NCBI GenBank assembly: GCA_023450745.1 | Contig: JAEXGR010000083.1 | Coordinates: 1 to 22,118 of the forward strand | From: Synergistota bacterium | Lineage (GTDB): Bacteria > Synergistota > Synergistia > Synergistales > Synergistaceae | Reading direction: 5' to 3' | DNA: 22,118 nucleotides | In this document: positions 5,887-13,020 of the stretch, one piece after another | Position numbering within the stretch: position 1 is the stretch's first letter | Layout of the letters: the number at the start of each line of letters is the position of its first letter | Made by a program: the position numbers and the translations under genes | The notes under the pieces: model-generated | The model's database searches: none | What the model was told of the DNA's origin: nothing | Seen by the model: only the letters and a program-made list of their open reading frames with translations

Positions 5887-8385
5887 ATGCCGTATGATTT
5901 TTCCGCCATTGAGCCAAAATGGCAGAAAGAATGGGCCGACGCGAAGGTATTTGAAGTAGAAGCCGACCCCAGCAAAGAGAAGTTCTATTGCCTTGAAATG
6001 TTCCCCTACCCGAGCGGCGCGCTCCATATGGGGCACCTGCGCAACTATTCGATCGGCGACCTGCTTGCCAGATTCCTGCGTATGCAGGGACTCAACGTCC
6101 TTTATCCGATGGGATTCGACGCCTTCGGCATGCCGGCGGAGAACGCGGCGATCAAAAATAAGACGGCTCCCTCCGACTGGACGTGGAGCAATATCGAGCA
6201 CATGACGCAGCAGCTCAAGCACGCGGGGTACAGCTACGACTGGCGCCGCCGCGTGGAGACCTGCAACGTCGATTATTACCGGTGGAACCAGTGGCTCTTC
6301 TTACAATTTTATAAGAAGGGGCTCGTCTACCGCAAACACGCGCCCGTCAACTGGTGCGATAAGTGCCAGACGGTGCTCGCTAACGAGCAGGTCGTCGACG
6401 ACGGCGTCTGCTGGCGTTGCGGCACGCCGGTCACGAAGCGCGACCTCGACCAGTGGTTCATCCGCATCACCGATTACGCTCAGGAGCTGGTGGACTGCCT
6501 TGACGAGCTCAAGGGCTGGCCGGAGCGCGTCGTTACCATGCAGCGCAACTGGCTAGGCCGCTCGGAGGGCGTCCACTTTGAGATGGACATCGCCGATACG
6601 GACCTCAAGCTGGAGGCCTTCACGACGCGTATCGATACGATCTACGGCGTCACCTTCGTCGCGATGGCCGCAGAGCACCCCTATGTGGAAAAATTCGCCG
6701 AGATGACAGGCGGCGAAAAGGCCGCCGAAATGCGCGCCTTCGCCAGAAGGATGGCTTCGCGCAGCACGATCGAGCGCACCGCCGTCGGCACCGATAAAGA
6801 GGGCCTGGATACCGGTTTCTTCGCGGTCAACCCCGTCACGGGGGAGAAGTCGCCGATTTGGATCGCCGACTATATCCTCACCGATTACGGCACGGGCGCG
6901 ATCATGGGCGTTCCCGCGCACGACCAGCGCGACTTTGATTTCGCGCGCAAATATAATATCCCCGTCATCACCGTCGTTCGTCCTGCCGACGGCCCCGCGC
7001 CCGACGGCGCGACGATGCCGGCGGCGGTGGCCGCCGACGGCGTCGCCTGCAATTCGGGCTTCCTTGACGGCCTGCCCACGGAAGAGGCGATCGATAAGGC
7101 CGCCGAGTGGTTTGTGGAGCACGGTAAGGGCAAGAAAGAGGTGCAGTTCCGCCTCCGCGACTGGCTGATCTCGCGCCAGCGCTATTGGGGAACGCCGATC
7201 CCGATGGTCTACTGCGACCACTGCGGCATCGTTCCCGTTCCCGAGGATCAGCTCCCCGTGAAGCTGCCGCTGGATATCGAGATGCCGGCAAACGGCGGCA
7301 ATCCGCTGGCGCAGCGCCCGGACTGGTATAATACGACCTGCCCCGTCTGCGGCGGCCCCGCGCGCCGCGAGACGGACACGATAGACACCTTCTTCTGTTC
7401 CTCCTGGTATTTTGACCGTTATACTTCGCCGTGGAGCACGGACATGCCCTTCGACAAGGCGGCCGCGGCCTACTGGATGACGGTCGACCAGTATATCGGC
7501 GGCATCGAGCACGCCTGCCTCCACCTGATCTACGCGCGCTTCTTCACGAAGGTACTCTCCGACCTCGGACTGCTGCCCGCCGATATGCGCGAGCCCTTTA
7601 AGAGGCTGCTGACGCAGGGGATGGTTATCAAGGATGGCGCGAAGATGTCAAAGTCGCTCGGCAACGTCGTCGACCCGGATGAGATAATCAAAAAATATGG
7701 CGCCGATACCGCGCGCCTCTTCATTCTCTTCGCCGCCCCGCCGGAAAAGGATCTTGACTGGTCCGAGCGCGGCGTCGAGGGCGCGAACCGTTTCCTGGGC
7801 CGCGTCTGGCGTCTCGTGGAGCAGAATCTGGAAGAGCTCAAGCGGGCCGCCGCGGAGCGCGTGGGGATGGATTCCCTCACGGAGCCGGCGGAGCGCGATA
7901 TGAAGCGCATCATCCACAGTACGCTTGACCGCGTCACGAAGGATATCCGCGACGAGCGCCAGTTTAATACCGCGGTCGCCCGCCTGATGGAGCTGACGAA
8001 CGCCCTTATATCCTTCGCGCCCGCGGACGCGAAGGGCTGGAGCATCAAGCGCGAGGGCGTCGAGACGCTGCTCTGCTGCCTCTCGCCTTTTGCGCCGCAT
8101 ATTACCGAGGAGCTTTGGCATCAGCTTGGCAACGATGATTTCCTCTCCGTCCACCGGTGGTTTGAGGTGGATAAGGGCGCGCTCGTCGCGGACAGCGCCA
8201 CCGTCGTGTTGCAGATAAACGGCAAGGTGCGCGAACAGTTCACCGTGCCCGCCGGCCTCTCGAAGGAGGAGCTGCTCTCGGAGGTGATGTCGCGCGGGGA
8301 GACGAAGAAACGCCTGGAGGGCAAGGAGATCGCCAAGACGATCGCGGTGCCGGGAAAACTTGTAAATATAGTGGTGAAGGGCTGA
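5887..8385 (+). CDS. leuS: Leucyl-tRNA synthetase
   Basis: This is a class I aminoacyl-tRNA synthetase that charges tRNA-Leu in the cytoplasm. The 832-residue product has the HIGH-type motif HMGH at residues 47-50 (YPSGALHMGHLRNYSIGD). A zinc-ribbon-like CDKC/CWRC pair lies near 156-177, and the CP1 editing domain contains TRIDTIYGVTFVA. A second cysteine pair lies at about residue 480 (CPVCGG). The signature KMSKS at about 586-590 and a C-terminal anticodon-binding and tail domain complete it. Length and order are those of full-length bacterial LeuRS. The ATG is preceded by AAGGAGAG at good spacing. Its stop overlaps the start of the next gene (TGATG), so holA is translationally coupled. No disruption is seen. 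Confidence 0.98.
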   Translation: MPYDFSAIEPKWQKEWADAKVFEVEADPSKEKFYCLEMFPYPSGALHMGHLRNYSIGDLLARFLRMQGLNVLYPMGFDAFGMPAENAAIKNKTAPSDWTWSNIEHMTQQLKHAGYSYDWRRRVETCNVDYYRWNQWLFLQFYKKGLVYRKHAPVNWCDKCQTVLANEQVVDDGVCWRCGTPVTKRDLDQWFIRITDYAQELVDCLDELKGWPERVVTMQRNWLGRSEGVHFEMDIADTDLKLEAFTTRIDTIYGVTFVAMAAEHPYVEKFAEMTGGEKAAEMRAFARRMASRSTIERTAVGTDKEGLDTGFFAVNPVTGEKSPIWIADYILTDYGTGAIMGVPAHDQRDFDFARKYNIPVITVVRPADGPAPDGATMPAAVAADGVACNSGFLDGLPTEEAIDKAAEWFVEHGKGKKEVQFRLRDWLISRQRYWGTPIPMVYCDHCGIVPVPEDQLPVKLPLDIEMPANGGNPLAQRPDWYNTTCPVCGGPARRETDTIDTFFCSSWYFDRYTSPWSTDMPFDKAAAAYWMTVDQYIGGIEHACLHLIYARFFTKVLSDLGLLPADMREPFKRLLTQGMVIKDGAKMSKSLGNVVDPDEIIKKYGADTARLFILFAAPPEKDLDWSERGVEGANRFLGRVWRLVEQNLEELKRAAAERVGMDSLTEPAERDMKRIIHSTLDRVTKDIRDERQFNTAVARLMELTNALISFAPADAKGWSIKREGVETLLCCLSPFAPHITEELWHQLGNDDFLSVHRWFEVDKGALVADSATVVLQINGKVREQFTVPAGLSKEELLSEVMSRGETKKRLEGKEIAKTIAVPGKLVNIVVKG

Positions 8386-9323
8386 TGCCGGCCCTCCTCC
8401 TGATCGCCGCCTCGGGGACAGCTCAAAGGCGCCTTCTCGAGGAGACCGCCGCCGGGCTTGAAAAAAAAGGATATGTGGCCGCCGGAAAACAGGAGGGAGG
8501 GGAGTGGCACTCCCTTCTCTCCGACAACATGACCGGCGGCCTTTTTGACGAAAGCCGCTTTGTAATCGTGGAATCCGCGCCGCTTCTCGGCGCGTTCCCG
8601 GAAAAGCTCTCTTCGATGATCGATCCTGCCTCTTCCGTGGCGCTGGTGCTCGTCTATGAGGGCGAGGTGAAATCGCAGCCCGCAAAGTTCATACCGAAAG
8701 AGGTGCTCGCGAAATGCAAGCTGCTTAAAGCGGCGGAGTTCCCGCGCTGGCCGCGTGAACGGCAGCAGTGGGTGGCGGCCCTCGCGAGGGAGCTCGGCGT
8801 GGAGCTTGCGCCGCCGGGCGCGGCGATGATCGTCGAGCTGCTTGAGGACCCGGAGGAGATCAGGGCCCAGCTCAAGAGCCTTGGCTTTCTGAAAAAGAAT
8901 TCTCCCGTTACGGCGGATGATGTGGAGCGCCTGTGTCTCGACGACGGCAGCCGGAACCTCCTGCGCCTGCTGGACGGACTCTGCACCGGGGATTGCGCGG
9001 GGGTGCTGAAGAGCCTGCGCGCGATGGCCCGCGCCGGGGAGCTGATACCGACGCTTGCGCCGATACATAACCGGATGCGGCTTGCCTGGTACGCGGGGCT
9101 CGGCAAGGACGGCATCGCCTTCGCGCAGGCGCTCGGCGCGAAAGATTACGCCTGGCGCATGGCAAAGCAGGCCGACCAGAAATACGGACACGCCGCGGTC
9201 ACGGATTTCGTGGCCGCCCTGATCAGAATGAATATTGAGGAAAGAAGCGGTCTTGGCTCAGGCTGGCAGGGATTGGAGACGGCGGTCATCACTCTCATGA
9301 GTTCGCAGCCCGCGCCCCGGTAA
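8385..9323 (+). CDS. holA: DNA polymerase III delta subunit
   Basis: This 312-residue protein matches the HolA pattern: an N-terminal divergent AAA+ domain and a C-terminal collar helix region. Indicative segments are MTGGLFDESRFVIVESAPLL, VALVLVYEGEV, and the C-terminal NRMRLAWYAGLGKDGIAFAQ with WRMAKQADQKYGHA. Delta opens the beta sliding clamp within the clamp-loader complex. The P-loop is missing, as is normal for this family. It starts on the ATG overlapping the leuS stop by one base. leuS followed by holA is a commonly seen bacterial pairing. It ends 20 bases before a bidirectional terminator. The assignment rests on family resemblance of a weakly conserved protein plus context. Confidence 0.85.
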   Translation: MPALLLIAASGTAQRRLLEETAAGLEKKGYVAAGKQEGGEWHSLLSDNMTGGLFDESRFVIVESAPLLGAFPEKLSSMIDPASSVALVLVYEGEVKSQPAKFIPKEVLAKCKLLKAAEFPRWPRERQQWVAALARELGVELAPPGAAMIVELLEDPEEIRAQLKSLGFLKKNSPVTADDVERLCLDDGSRNLLRLLDGLCTGDCAGVLKSLRAMARAGELIPTLAPIHNRMRLAWYAGLGKDGIAFAQALGAKDYAWRMAKQADQKYGHAAVTDFVAALIRMNIEERSGLGSGWQGLETAVITLMSSQPAPR

Positions 9324-9342
9324 ACGGACAACACCGGCAACC

Positions 9343-9384
9343 AAAAACAGCGGACCTCCAAAGGGAGCTCCGCTGTTGTTTTTC
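9343..9384. terminator. Bidirectional intrinsic terminator between holA and rpsT
   Basis: AACAGCGGA (9346-9354) pairs with TCCGCTGTT (9369-9377), and the stem continues inward with CTCC/GGAG around AAAG with one mismatch. GTTTTT follows on the plus strand and TTTTT on the minus strand, serving both convergent genes. Confidence 0.88.
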
Positions 9385-9404
9385 TAATGAAGTGCGTCTG
9401 CAGC

Positions 9405-9671
9405 CTAGGCTGAGAGGGCCTTGACTTTTGCAGCCATGCTTGACTTGCGGCGGGCCGCTGTATTACGGTGGACGACGCCCTTAACTACCGCCTTATCCAG
9501 TACGCCCTGAGCCTCGTTCAGCTTCTTTGTCGCAAGATCAAGATCCTTGCTCGCTACCGCCTCGAGGAGTTTCTTTACCGCGTTCTTGCAGCGGGTTTTC
9601 CAGAAACGGTTGTAAATGCGGTTTCTCTCAGTGACCAGGACTCGTTTTTTTGCTGATTTCTTATTTGGCAA
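9405..9671 (-). CDS. rpsT: 30S ribosomal protein S20
   Basis: S20 is a primary 16S rRNA-binding protein of the small subunit. The 88-residue product, PNKKSAKKRVLVTERNRIYN onwards, has the usual basic, alanine/lysine-rich helical composition and ends AARRKSSMAAKVKALSA. The start is TTG at 9671-9669, chosen because GGAGG lies 8 bases upstream and because the sequence from there aligns with the S20 N-terminus. Reading further upstream only adds unrelated residues through the promoter. It is monocistronic and divergent from rpmH. Confidence 0.96.
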   Translation of the reverse strand: MPNKKSAKKRVLVTERNRIYNRFWKTRCKNAVKKLLEAVASKDLDLATKKLNEAQGVLDKAVVKGVVHRNTAARRKSSMAAKVKALSA

Positions 9672-9702
9672 TGCCGTCACCTCCTTCATAAAGACAGCGA
9701 AC

Positions 9703-9732
9703 ATCTTAGCACAAAAGGGGGGCGTTGCGCAA
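9703..9732 (-). promoter_or_regulatory. Promoter of rpsT
   Basis: On the minus strand: TTGCGC, 18 bases, then TAAGAT preceded by TGC (extended -10 form). It is 31 bases upstream of the rpsT TTG start. Confidence 0.6.
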
Positions 9733-9770
9733 TAGTTCAAAAAATTTTTACCCAAAAGATTATTATTTTC

Positions 9771-9799
9771 TTGCGGCGAGAGCAACTCTATGTTATATT
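9771..9799 (+). promoter_or_regulatory. Promoter of the rpmH-rnpA-yidD-yidC-jag cluster
   Basis: TTGCGG (9771-9776), a 17-base spacer and TATATT (9794-9799). It lies about 80 bases before the rpmH GTG. No DnaA boxes (TTATNCACA) were found in this spacer. Confidence 0.6.
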
Positions 9800-9881
9800 T
9801 ATCAGGTTGTTTATGGGCCAATTATTCTGCAAAGAATTTTTGATAGTTTGATAACGATGAAAAACGCAGGAGGTGTAGTCT

Positions 9882-10016
9882 GTGAAACGAACATTTCAGC
9901 CGCACAACATAAGACGCAAGCGCTCAATGGGCTTCCTTGAACGTTCTGCATCCCCCAGCGGACGCCGTATTCTTAGAAATCGTCGCCGTAAAGGTAGAGC
10001 ACGTCTCGCCGTCTAG
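9882..10016 (+). CDS. rpmH: 50S ribosomal protein L34
   Basis: A 44-residue, highly basic protein starting on GTG: it reads KRTFQPHNIRRKRSMGFLER and ends GRARLAV. This is the L34 signature (KRT-QP-N-RR-R-HGF), with Ser in place of the common His before GF-. The Shine-Dalgarno AGGAGG is well placed. It is shorter than 50 codons, so it is easily missed. It begins the conserved rpmH-rnpA-yidD-yidC-jag block and is 5 nt from rnpA. Confidence 0.97.
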   Translation: MKRTFQPHNIRRKRSMGFLERSASPSGRRILRNRRRKGRARLAV

Positions 10017-10021
10017 CAGCT

Positions 10022-10426
10022 GTGGATTTTTGCTTTTCATCAGCTAAAAGACTAAAGAGCGGGTGGCAGTTTGATCTTGTATTCCGCACCGGACGTCGTG
10101 AAACTGGCGCACTGGTGCGGTTGTTGTTTCTGACAAAGGTCGAAGGCCCCGCTCTTGTGGGCGTGACGGTAGGCAAGAAGATCGCCTGCGCCGCGGAGCG
10201 CACGCGCGGACGCCGCGTGATGCGCGAGGCGCTCAGGAGGCTTCTTCCCTGGCTCAGGGAGGGGACGTGGCTCGTCGCTTCCCTGCGTGAAAACGCTCTT
10301 AAGGCCGGTGCCGACGAAGTCTACGCGGATATGGCGCTTTCGCTGAAACGCCGCGGGCTGTTGGTCCCGGAATGGCCGGGCGCGGATTGGAACGTGGACT
10401 CACGGCACGCCACAAAATGCGCTTAG
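10022..10426 (+). CDS. rnpA: Ribonuclease P protein component
   Basis: This basic 134-residue protein assists the RNase P RNA in trimming tRNA 5' leaders. It starts at GTG 10022, five bases after the rpmH stop (start chosen because it gives the family-like N-terminus SSAKRLKSGWQFDLVFRTGR). The RNR-like signature is present as ERTRGRRVMREALRRL (residues about 59-74). VGVTVGKKI precedes it, matching the VG-VSKK block of the family. The last 20 or so residues after LLVPEW are variable. It overlaps the start of yidD by 10 nt. Family and position agree. Confidence 0.95.
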   Translation: MDFCFSSAKRLKSGWQFDLVFRTGRRETGALVRLLFLTKVEGPALVGVTVGKKIACAAERTRGRRVMREALRRLLPWLREGTWLVASLRENALKAGADEVYADMALSLKRRGLLVPEWPGADWNVDSRHATKCA

Positions 10427-10665
10427 TTTCCTATTGTATGATATTCTGCATCAGGGCCTATCAGGCGTTAATTTCGCCGCTTCTGGGCGGGGGAAAGTGC
10501 AGATTTTACCCCACCTGTTCAGAGTACGCGGCGGAGGCGCTGCGGCGTTACGGCCCCTTGACCGGGCTGCGGCTTGCGGCGCGCCGAATCGTAAAATGCG
10601 GCCCGTGGCACGAGGGAGGCTTCGACCCCGTGCCGGAGCCGGCGGAAATCGCGGCACGGAAGTAG
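10417..10665 (+). CDS. yidD: Membrane protein insertion efficiency factor YidD
   Basis: This 82-residue protein begins MRLVSYCMIFCIRAYQ, continues ALISPLLGGGKCRFYPTCSE and ends with GPWHEGGFDPVPEP. This is the YidD pattern of an amphipathic N-terminal helix and conserved cysteines (KCRFYPTCSEYA, VKCGPWH). It is a peripheral inner-membrane protein thought to help YidC insert proteins. Start ATG 10417 is preferred over an upstream in-frame ATG at 10372 because family members begin just before the helix. It overlaps rnpA by 10 nt. Confidence 0.95.
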   Translation: MRLVSYCMIFCIRAYQALISPLLGGGKCRFYPTCSEYAAEALRRYGPLTGLRLAARRIVKCGPWHEGGFDPVPEPAEIAARK

Positions 10666-10710
10666 ATCGGAAGGCTCTGCGAAAATACGGAGCAAACTTC
10701 GAAAGGTTAG

Positions 10711-11535
10711 GTGAAAGTTTTGGGCGCGATATGGAACGGAGCTAGCGAGCTCCTTCTGACGATACTTGAGTTCTTTTACGGGATCACCCATTCTTACGGA
10801 CTGGCGATAATACTGCTCACGATAGCGGTGAGGATTGCGCTTTATCCGCTCAACCAGAAACAGATGCTCTCCATGCAGCATATGCAGAAGATACAGCCTA
10901 TGCTGAAAGTGATCCAGGAGAAATACGCTAACGATAAGGAAAAGATGAATCAGGAGACGATGCGTCTCTACAAGGAATATAAAGTCAACCCGGCGGCGGG
11001 GTGCCTGCCCCTGCTCGTGCAGCTGCCGATACTCATTCTCCTCTTCAACGTACTGCGCACATATGATTTCGCGGACACCTCCTTCTTCGGCGTCCTTCTC
11101 GGCTCCTCGACGACGGCCGGGCTTGCCAAAGCTCTGGGCGTAGCGGCCGCGGCCAATGGCGAGTACAGCATTATGGCCGTCCTCTCCGCGGTCGTCTCGA
11201 ACCCGGCCGGCCTTTCCCAGGTAAATTTCTATCTCGGCAACCTGGTGCTGCTGATCGGCATCTCGGTGCTCACCTGGGCCCAGCAGAAGCTCTCCGGCGG
11301 CAATAACCCCCAGATGGCGATGATGAATACGATCATGCCTTTCTTCATGGCGTTCATCTGCCTTTCGATGCCGGGCGGCGTGATGCTCTATTGGGGCCTC
11401 TCTTCGCTGATGGGCGTCGCGCAGCAGTATTTCGTTATGAAGAAGACCACGGAGCAGCTTGCGGTGAAGCCGAAGCTTCACAAAAATAAGCCGGTGAATG
11501 TGGCTGACGACGACGATGATGACGATGAGGATTAA
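10711..11535 (+). CDS. yidC: Membrane protein insertase YidC/Oxa1/SpoIIIJ family
   Basis: The 274-residue product starts on GTG 10711 (GAAAGG upstream). It is a short-form YidC lacking the large periplasmic domain of E. coli YidC. Five transmembrane segments are expected. Arg41 in TIAVRIALYPLNQKQMLS is the conserved groove arginine. The YKEYKVNPAAGCLPLLVQLP block and MPGGVMLYWGLSSLMG are diagnostic. It folds and inserts membrane proteins, with or without Sec. An unusual tail of about nine consecutive acidic residues (mainly Asp) follows a Lys-rich segment. It is placed between yidD and jag in the usual order, 3 nt from jag. Confidence 0.97.
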   Translation: MKVLGAIWNGASELLLTILEFFYGITHSYGLAIILLTIAVRIALYPLNQKQMLSMQHMQKIQPMLKVIQEKYANDKEKMNQETMRLYKEYKVNPAAGCLPLLVQLPILILLFNVLRTYDFADTSFFGVLLGSSTTAGLAKALGVAAAANGEYSIMAVLSAVVSNPAGLSQVNFYLGNLVLLIGISVLTWAQQKLSGGNNPQMAMMNTIMPFFMAFICLSMPGGVMLYWGLSSLMGVAQQYFVMKKTTEQLAVKPKLHKNKPVNVADDDDDDDED

Positions 11536-11538
11536 ATT

Positions 11539-12240
11539 ATGAAAGAGACCGATTTGACACCGATGCCCGAGATAGAATCCGTAATGGTGGAGTGCTCGTC
11601 GATAGACGAGGCGAAGGCGAAGGGCGCCCAGATGTGGGGCATCCAGCCGACGGACGTTGACGCCACGGTGATATCCGAAGATAAAAAACTTTTTGGCCTG
11701 CTGGGGTCGACGTATAAGATCGAAATACGCCCCTTTGCGCCCGTTTCTTACATAAAGTCCTGCCATTTCGTCAACGATATCCTTGATAAAATGGACCTCG
11801 ACCTTATACCGGAGCTTACCGACGACGGCATGATAAACCTTGTCGGCGAAGACGCGGGAGTGGTGATCGGCCGTTACGGCGAGACGCTCAAGGCTCTTGA
11901 GTACATCACGAACCTCGTCTGCCACGAAGATATGTCGACGCGGCGCGTCCGCTTTGACTGCGGAGGTTACCGCGCCCGCCGCGAGCAGACGCTGCGCCGC
12001 TTAGCCGAGTCCATCGCGCGCGAGGCGAAGCACAAGGGCTCGCCCGTGAGCCTGGAGCCGATGTCCAGTTGGGAGCGCCGCCTGATTCACATCGCGCTGC
12101 GCGACAATAAGGACGTGGAGACGCGCTCCATCGGCGAAGAACCGCTGCGCCGGGTTCTCGTCTGCCCGGTAGGCGCCGCCGCGCGCAGCCGCGGGGGAGA
12201 CCGCGGCCGGAAGCGTTCGCCTCACGGAAAGTTCAACTAG
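11539..12240 (+). CDS. jag: RNA-binding protein Jag/KhpB (Jag-N, KH, R3H)
   Basis: A 233-residue cytoplasmic RNA-binding protein. An N-terminal Jag_N domain (VMVECSSIDEAKAKGAQMWG) leads, followed by a type II KH domain with GRYGETLKALEYI in place of the GxxG loop region. The R3H domain reads SSWERRLIHIALRDNKDVET, then SIGEEPLRRVLV. The tail is basic and low-complexity (RSRGGDRGRKRSPHGKF). Homologues bind small RNAs and mRNAs with KhpA and affect cell-wall processes. It lies next to yidC as is typical. Its start is 3 nt after the yidC stop. Confidence 0.95.
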   Translation: MKETDLTPMPEIESVMVECSSIDEAKAKGAQMWGIQPTDVDATVISEDKKLFGLLGSTYKIEIRPFAPVSYIKSCHFVNDILDKMDLDLIPELTDDGMINLVGEDAGVVIGRYGETLKALEYITNLVCHEDMSTRRVRFDCGGYRARREQTLRRLAESIAREAKHKGSPVSLEPMSSWERRLIHIALRDNKDVETRSIGEEPLRRVLVCPVGAAARSRGGDRGRKRSPHGKFN

Positions 12241-12252
12241 CAAAAGGGGATT

Positions 12253-13020
12253 ATGTACCCCGTAATCTTTAAAATTTCATTTGTGGAGGCCCGCAGCTAT
12301 TATTTGCTGTGGGCTTTAGCTTTGCTGATTTTCGTATTCTGGACCCGCCGCCGCGCCGAAAAGCTCTGGGGAATGGACGACGACGCGGTGACTTCCGTGC
12401 TGCTCTGGATATACTGCGCCGGTATTCTCGGCTCCTCCGCGGCGAGTATCGCGGAAAAGCTGCCGTTGTATTTCAGCGGCAGGCTGTCCCTTGGGATGGC
12501 GCTGCGCGGCCTTTCTTCCGGGGGCGGGATGCTTGCCGGCGGGCTTGTGGGGATCTGGCGGCTGCGGAGGTGCCGGATAAACGTCGAGGATTTTGCCGAA
12601 GCCGCCGCCGTCCCCGCCGCCGCGATGCTCGGCGTCGGCCGCCTCGGCTGCCTTTTTGAGGGCTGCTGCGCGGGAGTCGGAGAATATTACCGCGTCATTC
12701 CCTGGTGGGCGGTGCACCTCCACTTTGATCCGGCGGGCTTTTACCGCTATCCGTCGCAGCTTGCCGAGTCTTTAGCCGCCGGCGGCATATTGCTGTTGCT
12801 GCTGCTGGTCGAGAGATGCGCGCGCCGGATTAGGGGCAGCCAAAGCGCCGCGGTGGTTTTTCCGCTCTTTATGACGCTTTACGCCCTGTACCGGCTTTTA
12901 TTTGACCATTTAAGAGATGTCCCCGTGGGCGGGAAGTGGATCTGGCTTGCCGCCGCGGCCGCCGGACTTGTCTGGCTTGCCGCTTCCGCTATACGCGTTT
13001 TACGGTATCGCCGTCGCTGA
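12253..13020 (+). CDS. Lgt-like (prolipoprotein diacylglyceryl transferase family) membrane protein
   Basis: A 255-residue polytopic membrane protein with about 6-7 hydrophobic segments and a basic C-terminus. Segments resembling Lgt are LSSGGGMLAGGLVGIW (compare HGGLIGG), VGRLGCLFEGCCAG (compare GRIGNFxxGxxxG) and YRYPSQLAES (compare HPSQLYE). The conserved HGG His appears as Gly and the Asn of the arginine-containing motif as Cys, although Cys is seen in some clostridial-type relatives. I therefore call the family but not the activity; it may be a divergent paralogue. RBS AAAAGGGG. It follows jag by 12 nt, so is likely cotranscribed with the yidC cluster, and converges with the EAL gene over 32 nt. 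Confidence 0.72.
   Translation: MYPVIFKISFVEARSYYLLWALALLIFVFWTRRRAEKLWGMDDDAVTSVLLWIYCAGILGSSAASIAEKLPLYFSGRLSLGMALRGLSSGGGMLAGGLVGIWRLRRCRINVEDFAEAAAVPAAAMLGVGRLGCLFEGCCAGVGEYYRVIPWWAVHLHFDPAGFYRYPSQLAESLAAGGILLLLLLVERCARRIRGSQSAAVVFPLFMTLYALYRLLFDHLRDVPVGGKWIWLAAAAAGLVWLAASAIRVLRYRRR

Noticed and set aside
6553..7524. Long open frame opposite leuS
   Set aside because: It is a shadow of the high-GC leuS coding frame, Arg/Gly/Ala-rich with no family features.
9672..9881. Replication origin next to rpmH
   Set aside because: No DnaA-box cluster and no dnaA or dnaN in the window, although rpmH-rnpA often lies near oriC.
10519..11925. A 468-codon open frame opposite yidD-yidC-jag
   Set aside because: It runs antisense through three well recognised genes and has no plausible start signal; codon bias of the real genes explains it.
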